This document shows positions 1 to 8,055 of a DNA stretch of 34,855 nucleotides, in pieces. Position 1 is the first letter of the stretch. Every line of letters begins with the position of its first letter. This DNA comes from VMEP01 sp964414265 (GTDB taxonomy: Bacteria; Patescibacteriota; Minisyncoccia; Phycocordibacterales; VMEP01), in contig CAYPVT010000002.1 in the NCBI GenBank assembly GCA_964414265.1, forward strand, positions 1-34,855, given 5' to 3'. A model generated the notes under the pieces. It did no database searches and was not told the DNA's origin. It saw only the letters and a list, made by a program, of their open reading frames with translations. The position numbers and the translations under genes were made by a program.

Positions 1-773
1 GTGATTTTATTTTGAAGATAAAGCGCTAAATATTTATATTCCAACCCGAGTGATTCTAGTCTTTTCCACGCCACTCCGTTTTTATGAAGATTTTTTACTT
101 CAGCCACCATCCCTTTTTTAATTCGCGAAAGTAGGCGAATATGAACTTTCTTTTTTAGGATTTCGTCCGATAAATCAAGACCAATTTTTAAGACATCCCA
201 ACTTGGAGGCTTCGCCTCCAAGTGAGGGACTTTACCCAAAGCAGTGGCTATTTCAATAGCGCGGATAAGACGTCGTGGATTGTTCGCGTCAATTTCTTTT
301 GCGCGACGTGAATCTAATTTTTTTAAAATCGTAAATAATTGAGATACGGTTTTTTTCTCAAGTTCTTTTCGTAATTTTTTATTTGGAGGCACTTCTGGCA
401 CTACAATATTTTTCAATACCGCGTCTATGTACAAACCTGTACCACCGCAAATGATTGGGAGTTTTCCTCGAGAAATTATCTCGCCAATAGCCTTGTCTGC
501 GAGATTTTTATATTCCGAAACAGAAAATTGTTTTTTTGGACTAGTAACATCAAGTAAATGGTGCGGAATACCCCGCATTTCTTTTTTGGTTATTTTTCCG
601 CTACCCAAATCAAGTCCACGATAGATTTGGCGCGAGTCGGCTGAAATCACTTCTCCACCCCATTTTTGGGCGAGAAGAACGGCCAAGTCACTTTTCCCTG
701 TTGCTGTTTTGCCCAAAACGGCGATAATCTTTGGCTTTTTTAGATTCTTTTTCATTAAACCTAACGCTACCAT
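1..773 (-). CDS. miaA: tRNA dimethylallyltransferase, C-terminus cut by window edge
   Basis: Transfers a dimethylallyl group to A37 of tRNAs that read UNN codons. The minus-strand frame starts at ATG 773 (a second in-frame ATG is at 755) and stays open to base 1, giving 257 codons; the family is usually about 300 residues, so roughly the last 40 are outside. Visible motifs in order: P-loop GKTATGKS (residues 21-28), DSRQIYRGLDLGSGK soon after, GGTGLYID near the middle, then NPRRLIRAIEI, and RLESLGLEYKY near the edge. The gene is divergent from the peroxiredoxin gene, with 85 bases between them. A 21-base hairpin sits inside the coding region at 202-222. The identification is firm; only the exact start is open. 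Confidence 0.95.
   Translation of the reverse strand, partial: MVALGLMKKNLKKPKIIAVLGKTATGKSDLAVLLAQKWGGEVISADSRQIYRGLDLGSGKITKKEMRGIPHHLLDVTSPKKQFSVSEYKNLADKAIGEIISRGKLPIICGGTGLYIDAVLKNIVVPEVPPNKKLRKELEKKTVSQLFTILKKLDSRRAKEIDANNPRRLIRAIEIATALGKVPHLEAKPPSWDVLKIGLDLSDEILKKKVHIRLLSRIKKGMVAEVKNLHKNGVAWKRLESLGLEYKYLALYLQNKI
202..222. repeat. Perfect hairpin inside miaA
   Basis: Nine-base arms CTTGGAGGC and GCCTCCAAG separated by TTC. It encodes the peptide HLEAKPPS in the variable part of MiaA and keeps the frame open, so it may be a small palindromic insertion tolerated in frame. Confidence 0.6.
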
Positions 774-858
774 ATTTGCGGTTTTGCGCGATACGGAGTA
801 CATGTATATAATAGCCAAGTAAGAAATTTAAACATTATAAAAATTAATTAAAAAATAT

Positions 859-1395
859 ATGAATCAAGAAGGAAAAAATGTTCCGAACGTAGTGTTCAAA
901 ACAAGAGTGCGTGATGAAAGTGTTGAAGGTCCAAACCCATATCGTTGGCAAGATGTTTCTTCAGACGATATTTTTAAAGGAAAGAAAGTTGTAGTTTTTG
1001 CTCTTCCTGGAGCATTCACTCCAACTTGTTCCTCAACTCACTTGCCAGGTTATGAAGCGGCTTATGACGAGTTAAAAGGACTTGGGGTTGATGAAGTTTA
1101 TTGTCTTTCTGTTAATGACGCTTTCGTTATGTTTCAGTGGGGCCTAATCCAGGGAATAAAAAACGTAAAAATGTTACCAGATGGATCGGGTGAGTTTACT
1201 CGAGCAATTGGAATGCTTGTTAAAAAAGACAACCTTGGTTTTGGGGAGCGTTCTTGGCGTTACAGCATGTACGTTGAAGACGGCATAGTTAAGAAAATAT
1301 TTTCTGAAGAAGGCCTCTCGGATAATTGCGAAACGGACCCGTTCCAAGTTTCAGGTGCAGTAACCATGATTAATTATTTGAAAGAGAATAAGTAG
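859..1395 (+). CDS. Prx5-type peroxiredoxin
   Basis: Thiol peroxidase that reduces hydrogen peroxide and alkyl peroxides in the cytoplasm. The protein has 178 residues, with the family signature PGAFTPTCSSTHLPGY at about 50-65; C57 is the peroxidatic cysteine. Other cysteines are C82 and C157, either of which could serve as the resolving residue. There is no glutaredoxin fusion. The N-terminal VVFKTRVRD and the C-terminal GAVTMINYL segments also fit the Prx5 group. The gene is monocistronic and divergent from miaA. A TATAAT at about 805-810 lies some 50 bases before the ATG, so unlike many genes here it would have a leader. It ends with TAG. Confidence 0.92.
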   Translation: MNQEGKNVPNVVFKTRVRDESVEGPNPYRWQDVSSDDIFKGKKVVVFALPGAFTPTCSSTHLPGYEAAYDELKGLGVDEVYCLSVNDAFVMFQWGLIQGIKNVKMLPDGSGEFTRAIGMLVKKDNLGFGERSWRYSMYVEDGIVKKIFSEEGLSDNCETDPFQVSGAVTMINYLKENK

Positions 1396-1464
1396 CTCTT
1401 GACTGCGTAGTGCATATTCTCTAGTCTAAGCATCAGATTCGTCACAACCAAAGGAGGAGTGATC

Positions 1465-1636
1465 ATGTGTCGCATTCTCGTTGTTTTTGCTTTGCTGTGT
1501 GGTTTCAGTAAGGCCTTTTAAGTATGGAATTCTCGATGCGTCGTTTGAGAAGGAGACAATGAAACGGTACGTTCTTCTGAAGAACAGGGCTCCAGTTGCA
1601 GATGCCGGCAAGTACATGCTTGTCGTGAAGACGTGA
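1465..1636 (+). pseudogene. Small GC-rich gene, probably frameshifted (18 + 25 codons)
   Basis: A strong Shine-Dalgarno site (AAAGGAGGAG) precedes ATG 1465, which opens an 18-codon hydrophobic reading frame ending at TAA 1519-1521. A second frame, with its own AAGGAGA site, starts at ATG 1559 and runs 25 codons to TGA 1636. That second frame is also open upstream and joins the first if one base is skipped at the TTTTAA around 1516-1521, which would give one protein of about 56 residues. The stretch could be a broken gene, two tiny peptides, or a programmed +1 shift. The product is unknown. It looks GC-richer than its neighbours and ends in a terminator, like the larger cassette-like genes further on. 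Confidence 0.4.
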
Positions 1637-1653
1637 ATTTTCCTGATAAACAA

Positions 1654-1683
1654 AAACAGCCCCGCGGGGCTGTTTGTTTTTTT
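1654..1683 (+). terminator. Rho-independent terminator
   Basis: A perfect 22-base palindrome at 1654-1675 (arms AAACAGCCCCG / CGGGGCTGTTT) is followed by a T run at 1677-1683. It closes the small GC-rich unit on the plus strand. Confidence 0.85.
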
Positions 1684-1753
1684 GTGCCGGGAGGGAGAAT
1701 CGGGTACAGACATCTTTTCTTGTAAATTATAACGCAATTAATAGTTAACTGGA

Positions 1754-2326
1754 TTATTTTTTAGAAAAGGAAGTTGATTTAATAAATTTCTCTACATTTT
1801 TAGAAATTCGGACGTTATACCTTGTCTTACGTTTTTCTTGTTTAATCTTATAAATTTTACCACCAAAGCCAGTTATTGATATTAATTCTTTAGTGTCAAA
1901 AGCTAGGTTTTTTATTGTTGTCACGAAATTAACCATTTTATATCCTCGATCAGTGTATATTGAACCATCCGTTTGAAGTAAACCCAATAAACATAACTTG
2001 GATAATTTTTTATCCTCCTTTATCCATAAAGGAACAGAGACATTTTGTTTGTATTTTTCTCCGACATTCCAACCAAGCATCTCAGGCCATTTGTTTGAGT
2101 AACAACTTATGTCTATGTAATTTTTATGCCTGTTTATTATAGAAACTTTATTTTTTGGAAGAATTATTTTTATTGATTCCGAAATAGACTTAATTATTTG
2201 AGGATATTTTGTATCACAAGTAACGCGTAAACGGACAGCCCTTCCGTTTGGGTTTGATAGGTTACCATCCCCGAGAGCTATTCCTACTATGTACGCAAGG
2301 TCTTTTTTGTGAGAAAGACTAACCAT
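1754..2326 (-). CDS. Free-standing LAGLIDADG homing endonuclease
   Basis: Site-specific endonuclease of the kind that spreads its own gene. With the start at ATG 2326 the protein has 190 residues and both LAGLIDADG helices: AYIVGIALGDG (about 11-21, acidic residue D20) and LCLLGLLQTDG (about 111-121, D120). The two acidic residues 100 apart suggest a single-chain, two-repeat enzyme. The frame stays open upstream into the 3' half of tRNA-Leu (reading RVQVPPRP), but that is tRNA sequence, so the true start is the ATG seven bases beyond the tRNA end. The tRNA is uninterrupted, so this is not a tRNA intron as it stands. There is no intein splicing motif. Confidence 0.85.
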   Translation of the reverse strand: MVSLSHKKDLAYIVGIALGDGNLSNPNGRAVRLRVTCDTKYPQIIKSISESIKIILPKNKVSIINRHKNYIDISCYSNKWPEMLGWNVGEKYKQNVSVPLWIKEDKKLSKLCLLGLLQTDGSIYTDRGYKMVNFVTTIKNLAFDTKELISITGFGGKIYKIKQEKRKTRYNVRISKNVEKFIKSTSFSKK

Positions 2327-2332
2327 ATTTTG

Positions 2333-2414
2333 TGGGCGAGGAGGGACTTGAACCCTCACGGCCTAAGGCCACACGATTTTGAGTCGTGATCGTCTACCAT
2401 TCCGACACTCGCCC
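2333..2414 (-). tRNA. tRNA-Leu (CAA)
   Basis: Acceptor arms GGGCGAG / CTCGCCC, discriminator A, anticodon stem CACGA/TCGTG around the loop CTCAAAA (anticodon CAA), a class II variable arm (GGCCTTAGGCC) and the T-arm GAGGGTTCAAGTCCCTC. CCA is not encoded. The homing endonuclease gene begins seven bases past its 3' end. Confidence 0.95.
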
Positions 2415-2482
2415 TTATAAAATCATTATATCAGAAGCCTTAACTTTGTTAATTGACTATTTGTGATAATATTTAATCTAAT

Positions 2483-3484
2483 ATGTCCCAATTTCGCAAT
2501 GACTCAGTTTTTTGGATAGAAGTTGAAAAAATCAAACCAAATCCGTATCAACCACGACGGGAGTTTGATGAATTGAAACTAAAAGATCTTTCAGATTCTA
2601 TTCGCCAATATGGAGTGCTTCAGCCGATTGTTATTACGCGTCGCGAAGTGGAACGTGAAGACGGCGGTCTTTCCGCAGAATACGAACTTGTCGCAGGCGA
2701 ACGACGTTTGCGCGCAGCCAAGATGGCGGGGATTGCTCAAATACCAGCCGTTATCCGCGCAGTTGAAGATGACGCTAAAACAAAACTTGAACTCGCTATT
2801 ATCGAAAACCTTCAGAGAGAAGATTTAAATCCTGTTGATCGTGCCGTAGCCTTCGATCGCCTAAGAGATGAATTTGGTTATAAGCACGCAGAGATTGCCA
2901 AAAAGGTGGGTAAGAGTCGTGAATATGTTTCAAACACGATGCGACTACTCTTGCTTTCAGACGAGATGAGACAAGGTTTGGCTCAAGGAAAAATTTCCGA
3001 AGGACACACTCGCCCAATTTTGATGCTTGTAGACAGACCAGAAGAGCAGATGACTCTTTATAAAGAAATTGTTTTTAAACGCATTACCGTGCGCGAGGCA
3101 GAAAGTATTGCTCGTAAAATTGCGCACGACCGTGTTCGTAAAAAAGATATTATTTTTGATCCAGAAGCACTTGAGCTTGAAGGTAAAATTGCAGAAGCAC
3201 TCGGTACACGCGTTTCTCTTGAGAAAAGGGAAGTCGGCGGTAAACTTGTAATTGATTTTTACTCAAACGATGATTTACGCGCAATCTTTCAATTACTAAA
3301 CGCAAACAAAGAAGATCGCCGAGAGCTCCTAGAACAATTTATTGAAGGGCGTGAACTTGAAAATAGCATAGTTGCTATAAGTGAAGCCGAAGCGGGGATT
3401 GAAGCGCCACTCGACGATCGTTCAAAAGACGAAATACAAGAACAGGAAGAAGATTTATACTACGTGCGAAATTTCTCTCTTTAA
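2483..3484 (+). CDS. parB: ParB/Spo0J-family chromosome partitioning protein
   Basis: CTP-dependent DNA clamp that loads at parS sites for chromosome segregation. It has 333 residues. The N-terminal ParB/Srx domain carries the nucleotide-binding box GERRLRAA (72-79) and ENLQREDLNPVD (108-119). The helix-turn-helix follows (about 133-156, HAEIAKKVGKSREYVSNTMR). A C-terminal region ends in an acidic tail. No parA lies beside it in this window, and I did not find a canonical parS palindrome. It ends convergently with the RelA/SpoT gene, sharing four bases (3481-3484). Confidence 0.93.
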   Translation: MSQFRNDSVFWIEVEKIKPNPYQPRREFDELKLKDLSDSIRQYGVLQPIVITRREVEREDGGLSAEYELVAGERRLRAAKMAGIAQIPAVIRAVEDDAKTKLELAIIENLQREDLNPVDRAVAFDRLRDEFGYKHAEIAKKVGKSREYVSNTMRLLLLSDEMRQGLAQGKISEGHTRPILMLVDRPEEQMTLYKEIVFKRITVREAESIARKIAHDRVRKKDIIFDPEALELEGKIAEALGTRVSLEKREVGGKLVIDFYSNDDLRAIFQLLNANKEDRRELLEQFIEGRELENSIVAISEAEAGIEAPLDDRSKDEIQEQEEDLYYVRNFSL

Positions 3485-4959
3485 TTTCCTCCCTTTAAAA
3501 ACTTAGCGAATTGATTAGCCAAACCCTCTTGGGTATGTAGTTTTATTTGTTTCCTAGCAAAAGCAGTTTTAGAGAATTCAAGCCATTTTGTTGATGGTTT
3601 GCTTCCTTCTTTGGTTATTATTTCCACAATGTCAGCATTCTTTAGTTTGGTGTTAAGCGCGACTAGTTTTCCATTAACCTTTGCTCCAAAGACGTGATTT
3701 CCAACATCAGAGTGAATTGCATACGCAAAATCAATTGGGGAGGATTCTTCTGGAAGCTCAATAACATCACCCTTTGGGGTGAAAACGAAAACACGATTTT
3801 TAAAGAAATCTGTTTTTAAGTGTTCCAAAAATTCACCACTTTTAGAAACATTTTTTTGCCACTCTGTTAGTTCTTGAATCCATTCAAGTTTTTTACTCAT
3901 GTGTTCTTCTTTCGGTTTGTTTTTACCAACTTCTTTATATCCCAAATGTGAGGCAATACCGAACTCTGCCTCCTCGTGCATTTCCTTTGTTCTTATTTGA
4001 ATTTCAACCGTTCCTCCATCACCAGAAAAAACCGTTGTGTGAATACTTTGATATCCGTTTGGTTTTGGTAGGGCGATATAATCTTTTATTCTTCCGGGAA
4101 GAGGACGCCATTTTTTATGAATTACCCCAAGGGCACGATAACAATCTTCAATTGTTGGCACGACAATACGTAAGGCAACAAGATCATATATCTTATCAAT
4201 ATCCATTTCGTGTCGTTTTAGTTTGAGGTATAAGCTCCAAAGATGTTTTACGCGCGAATCAGTTTTAAAATTTTTTATTCCACTTATAGCCAACTCCTTC
4301 CTAAGAGAGCGTTTTATTTTTTCTGCTTCTAATTCACTTGCTGTGGCGCGTTCTTTTAAAAGTTTTTTAACTTGTTCAAATTCTTTTGGATATGCATATT
4401 CAAAAGAATAGTCCTCGAGTTCTCCTTGAATTCTTCCAATACCAAGGCGATTGGCAATTGGGGCATATATCTCAAGTGTTTCAAGCGCGATGCGTTTTCG
4501 TTTTGCCTCCGGTACGTGTTTTAAGGTGCTCACGTTATGAAGACGGTCTGCGAGTTTAATAATAATAACTCGAGCATCTTGTCCCGTTGCAATAAAGAAT
4601 TTACGAAGACTCTCAACATGTCTTTCAACTCCGTGATATTTTAGTTTTCCGAGTTTGGTGACACCTTTAACCAGAAAAGAAATTTCCGGACCAAACTCTT
4701 TTAATATTTCTTCGTCTGAAACATTTGAATCTTCAACTGTGTCATGAAGAAGTCCTGCGGCGATAGTTTTCGCGTCCATGTGAAGGAGTGCAAGATTTTT
4801 GGCGACCTCCACGACATGGGATTCAAAATACGATTCTCCGGAAAAACGTTTTTGATCGCCATGTGATTTTTTTGCGAAAGAATAAGCCTTCTCAATAAGC
4901 GCTTCGTTTTCCTTCGTCCTTTTGGACATGTGGTCGATAATATCTTTCGCAGAGCTCAT
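3481..4959 (-). CDS. RelA/SpoT-family (p)ppGpp synthetase/hydrolase, short form
   Basis: Makes and breaks the alarmone (p)ppGpp. From ATG 4959 it has 492 residues; an upstream in-frame ATG at 4995 would add 12. The order is HD hydrolase domain (HVVEVA, then GLLHDTVED with the HD and ED pairs), synthetase domain (DLVALRIVVP, then GRIKDYIALPKPNGYQSIH), and TGS domain (VFVFTPKGDVIELPEESSPIDFAYAIH). Both catalytic halves keep their key motifs, so it is probably bifunctional. It lacks the C-terminal helical and ACT domains of the roughly 700-residue Rel proteins, so ribosome sensing may differ. The stop overlaps the parB stop in convergent orientation; topA lies just upstream on the same strand. 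Confidence 0.93.
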   Translation of the reverse strand: MSSAKDIIDHMSKRTKENEALIEKAYSFAKKSHGDQKRFSGESYFESHVVEVAKNLALLHMDAKTIAAGLLHDTVEDSNVSDEEILKEFGPEISFLVKGVTKLGKLKYHGVERHVESLRKFFIATGQDARVIIIKLADRLHNVSTLKHVPEAKRKRIALETLEIYAPIANRLGIGRIQGELEDYSFEYAYPKEFEQVKKLLKERATASELEAEKIKRSLRKELAISGIKNFKTDSRVKHLWSLYLKLKRHEMDIDKIYDLVALRIVVPTIEDCYRALGVIHKKWRPLPGRIKDYIALPKPNGYQSIHTTVFSGDGGTVEIQIRTKEMHEEAEFGIASHLGYKEVGKNKPKEEHMSKKLEWIQELTEWQKNVSKSGEFLEHLKTDFFKNRVFVFTPKGDVIELPEESSPIDFAYAIHSDVGNHVFGAKVNGKLVALNTKLKNADIVEIITKEGSKPSTKWLEFSKTAFARKQIKLHTQEGLANQFAKFLKGGN

Positions 4960-5000
4960 AAAAACAATAGTAGAGCTTCGCGCTTGTTTTCGCAAATCAA

Positions 5001-7235
5001 TTAATCTATTTTCTTTTTTCCTTTCTTCTCTTCTAATTTATGCGGATTATGCATTGGACATACTTTATTGCTACATCTCTCTGGAATCGTTTTTGTGCCC
5101 TCCATCATTAGTGAATCGCAGAGCTTACAGATTTTACCTGTTGGTCTTGCTTTGATAGCGTTTTTACAGCCTGGATAGTCTGAACATGAATAGAAGACAC
5201 CAAAACGGCCACGGCGTTCAATCATCTCACCTTTTTTACATGTTGGACAAGTAACCCCAGTTTTTCCTTTGGCTTCTTCTTCTGCGCTTTTTTTAATGAA
5301 TTTACATTTTGGATAATTTGCGCAAGCGATAAATTTACCAAAGCGTCCTTCACGCTCAATTAACTTCCCTCCCGCCTGCTTGCCACGCGCGGGCAGGTTT
5401 CCACAAGACGGACAAATTTCTCCCGTTTCTTTTGGCCCTTCAAGTTCAGTTCCGTCTAATTTTCTTGCTCCAATACAATCTGGGAATTTTGAACAAGAAA
5501 GGAATTTTCCACTTTTACTTAGTTTTATAACCATTAAGCTTCCACACTTCGGACATTTAATGCTTGGGTCGGCGTCTCCTAGGTTTGTTAGTTTAGCGAT
5601 TTTATCTTTTGACTTTACGTCTTTAGAAAATGGTTTATAGAAATCACGAAGAGTTTTTTCGTAATCACGCTTGCCATCGGCAATATCATCCAACTTATCT
5701 TCCATTTCAGCAGTGAAAGAATCGCTTATATAGTTTTCAAAATTTTGTTCAAGGAAAGTACTAACAACTTCGCCAACATCTGTTCCTCGAAGGGATCGTC
5801 CTTCTTTTTCCACATACTCACGCTCGAGGATTGTTTTGATAATCGCCGCGTAAGTTGAAGGACGACCAATTCCTCTTTTTTCGAGTTCTTTAATAAGACC
5901 AGCTTCGGTGTAGCGATTTGGTGGTTCAGTTTGTTTTTCTTCTTCATCTATAGATATGAGCGCTAGTGGCTCGTCTACTGAAGTTACCGGAAGCTCAACA
6001 TCGTCTTCTCTTGAGTCTTTGTCTGCTTCAAGCCACCCCAAGAATAATATTCGGTGTCCCGTTGCGGTGAAATCAGGAATATCGCCCTTCTTTATATTTG
6101 CGGTTATTTTTGTACGCAACATTAAGGCATCTGTCATTTGAGATGCGACCGTGCGTTGCCATATTAAATGATAGAGCTTTTTCTCGGCGTCGTTTGAACC
6201 ACGCTCTTCAAAAGAAGCGTCGGTTGGACGAATTGCCTCGTGCGCCTCTTGAGCGTTTTTACTTTTTGTTTTAAATACGCGAGCTGTTACAAATTTTTCT
6301 CCAAACCTTTTACCAACCATGGCAATGATTTGCGTTTGAGCTTCCTTTGATAAGTTTGGGCTATCAGTACGCATGTAGGTTATATAACCTGCTTCGTAAA
6401 GACGCTGTGCAAGCGACATTGTTCTAGATGGAGCAAAACCAAGCCTCGAGCTTGCAGCTTGCTGAAGCGTTGAAGTAATGAACGGTGGGCGAGGAGAGCG
6501 AGAAGTTTCAGACTCTTCCAGTTTTTTAACAAACCAATCTTCTTTTTTCCCTAAAGCAAGAATGTTCTTAACAATACTTTCTTCCCGTGGTTCTTCCGTG
6601 CAGGTAACAATAAGTGATGCTTTCTTTTTTGTTTTTACGTTTGCTCTTATAACCCAATATTTTTCTGGGATGAATGCGCGGATTTCACGTTCGCGCTCTA
6701 TTACTATACGCAAAGCAGGAGATTGCACGCGCCCAGCGGAAAGTCCGTAGCGAACCTTTTTCCAAATAAGACCAGAAAGGTCATAGCCGAAAAGTCGGTC
6801 TAGTACACGGCGCGCTTCCTGAGCTTTTCGTAAATCTGTATCAATGTCGCGTGGGTGCTTGAGGGCTTCCTTAACCGCGCTTTCTGTAATTTCGTTAAAA
6901 ACAATTCTCTTGATTGGGGTTTTCTTTTTTATTGACGACATCAGGATTTCCTTCACGTGCCAAGCAATAGCTTCTCCTTCACGGTCGGGGTCGGAAGCAA
7001 GTATTATCTCAGAGGCTTTAGAAGCTTCTTTTTGGAGCTCAGCAACAACCTTTTCTTTTCCTTTAGAAATCTCGTAGCGTGGAATAAAACCACCCTCAAT
7101 ATCGATGGCGGTTTTATTACTTTTTGGCAGGTCGCGAACATGTCCGACACTGGCCAAAACGGTATAATCTTTCCCAACATATTTGGAAATTGTTTTTGAT
7201 TTTGCTGGTGATTCAACTATAAGAAGTTTAGTCAT
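5001..7235 (-). CDS. topA: DNA topoisomerase I
   Basis: Type IA topoisomerase that relaxes negative supercoils. I start it at ATG 7235 (MTKLLIVESPAKSKT, 744 residues); MSMTK two codons earlier is possible, and the longer frame to 7346 is not typical of the family. The TOPRIM domain is N-terminal (LLIVESPAK; DPDREGEAIAWH at about 90). The catalytic tyrosine is about Y287 in ITYMRTDSP. The C-terminus has four cysteine clusters of the topoisomerase zinc-ribbon type (CPKCG, CPSCG, CPTCKKG and CKLC...CPMH). The second ribbon carries an extra LPARGKQAGG from an inverted-repeat-rich stretch at 5371-5397. The gene lies upstream of the RelA/SpoT gene, 41 bases apart. Confidence 0.96.
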   Translation of the reverse strand: MTKLLIVESPAKSKTISKYVGKDYTVLASVGHVRDLPKSNKTAIDIEGGFIPRYEISKGKEKVVAELQKEASKASEIILASDPDREGEAIAWHVKEILMSSIKKKTPIKRIVFNEITESAVKEALKHPRDIDTDLRKAQEARRVLDRLFGYDLSGLIWKKVRYGLSAGRVQSPALRIVIEREREIRAFIPEKYWVIRANVKTKKKASLIVTCTEEPREESIVKNILALGKKEDWFVKKLEESETSRSPRPPFITSTLQQAASSRLGFAPSRTMSLAQRLYEAGYITYMRTDSPNLSKEAQTQIIAMVGKRFGEKFVTARVFKTKSKNAQEAHEAIRPTDASFEERGSNDAEKKLYHLIWQRTVASQMTDALMLRTKITANIKKGDIPDFTATGHRILFLGWLEADKDSREDDVELPVTSVDEPLALISIDEEEKQTEPPNRYTEAGLIKELEKRGIGRPSTYAAIIKTILEREYVEKEGRSLRGTDVGEVVSTFLEQNFENYISDSFTAEMEDKLDDIADGKRDYEKTLRDFYKPFSKDVKSKDKIAKLTNLGDADPSIKCPKCGSLMVIKLSKSGKFLSCSKFPDCIGARKLDGTELEGPKETGEICPSCGNLPARGKQAGGKLIEREGRFGKFIACANYPKCKFIKKSAEEEAKGKTGVTCPTCKKGEMIERRGRFGVFYSCSDYPGCKNAIKARPTGKICKLCDSLMMEGTKTIPERCSNKVCPMHNPHKLEEKKGKKKID
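5371..5397. repeat. Inverted-repeat insertion within topA
   Basis: GC-rich stretch with nested inverted repeats (CCCGCCTGC ... GCGGGCAGG). It encodes about ten extra residues (LPARGKQAGG) between a CPSCG knuckle and the KLIEREGRFGKF that normally follows closely. It looks like an in-frame palindromic insertion. Confidence 0.5.
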
Positions 7236-7399
7236 TGACATAACTTGTACAACATTAAATTTATTTTTGCAAATTTTTGAAATACTTTCTTTTTTAAAAA
7301 CACGCATATCTGTCTGTTGACAGATTGCTATACTCGCGCCACGCATAATTTCTTGCTAGAAATTTGCGCGACCCCGACTCGGCTCGCCAGCCTCCGTCT

Positions 7400-7427
7400 C
7401 TCAATTGCTTTACTTGTCGCAATTGAG
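7400..7427. other. Hairpin in the topA-pilin gap
   Basis: The 310-base gap between topA and the pilin gene has a nine-base-stem hairpin (CTCAATTGC / GCAATTGAG) at 7400-7427 and a terminator at 7497-7525. Nothing else in it looks coding. Confidence 0.5.
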
Positions 7428-7496
7428 CTTCAGGCTCCGTAATGTTTTTAAAAACGAAAGTATGGTGGCAGGAATTAGCCCTTTAAAATTAGCAAC

Positions 7497-7525
7497 AAAA
7501 AAACTCGCGTGAAGCGAGTTTTTTT
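7497..7525. terminator. Rho-independent terminator after the pilin gene
   Basis: A run of A, then ACTCGC, a five-base loop, then GCGAGT and a run of T. It is symmetric enough to act in both directions; on the minus strand it closes the pilin transcript. Confidence 0.85.
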
Positions 7526-7545
7526 GTTTTAAAGCCTGTAAAAAA

Positions 7546-8010
7546 TTACGGCTTATAGTCAACAATTAACGTAGGTGTATCGGCACCACTAAAATCAGCG
7601 CCGCTACCTGTGCAGGCAGTTCCTGCTGATGCATCGGCATCGCTTGCCAACGAATCATTTGCTCCTTCAAGTGTAGCTCCTAAGTGGTAGCTATCACATA
7701 TTGAACCTGTACCAAGACCTGCATACATGTACGGTGTTGATGTACTTGATGGGTCAACTGGAACAGCTGCTAAGAAACCACCCGTTACAAGACCTGAAAG
7801 GGCTGTAGGGTATTGCTTGTTTGTATCGAAGTAAAGCGTAAGAGCAGTTCGAACACTTCCTAAGTCGCCAACGCGCTTTGCGTCACGTGCTTTGGCTCGA
7901 GCTGAGTTTAAGCTTGCCAAGACGATACTCGACAAAATTCCAATAATTGCAATCACGACTAATAATTCTACGAGCGTAAAGCCGCTCTCGCTTTTTCTTG
8001 TTTTCATCAT
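7546..8010 (-). CDS. Type IV pilin / pseudopilin
   Basis: Secreted filament subunit. The prepilin peptidase site is clear: ESG|FTLVELLVVIAIIGIL, with cleavage after G10 and the conserved Glu at mature position 5. A hydrophobic helix then leads into the usual ARAKARDAKRVGDL linker and a small globular head (154 residues in all) with two cysteines near the C-terminus that could form the D-region disulfide. TATACT lies nine bases before the ATG on the minus strand. It sits between dprA and topA, which are neighbours in many bacteria. The placement beside dprA fits a role in DNA uptake, but adhesion or motility pili are equally possible from sequence alone. Confidence 0.92.
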   Translation of the reverse strand: MMKTRKSESGFTLVELLVVIAIIGILSSIVLASLNSARAKARDAKRVGDLGSVRTALTLYFDTNKQYPTALSGLVTGGFLAAVPVDPSSTSTPYMYAGLGTGSICDSYHLGATLEGANDSLASDADASAGTACTGSGADFSGADTPTLIVDYKP

Positions 8011-8055
8011 AACCCATTTAGTATAGCAAATAAAAAGAACAATAACGCAAGGTTT

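Noticed and set aside
2327..2359. Longer start for the homing endonuclease (MRVQVPPRPQN...)
   Set aside because: Those codons are the 3' end of tRNA-Leu; the peptide is the usual translation of a tRNA T-arm.
2333..2414. Intron in tRNA-Leu explaining the LAGLIDADG gene
   Set aside because: The tRNA folds without interruption and the gene lies wholly outside it.
7236..7346. Upstream extension of topA to ATG 7346
   Set aside because: The MTKLLIVESPAK start is the conserved N-terminus; the extra residues have no family match by eye.
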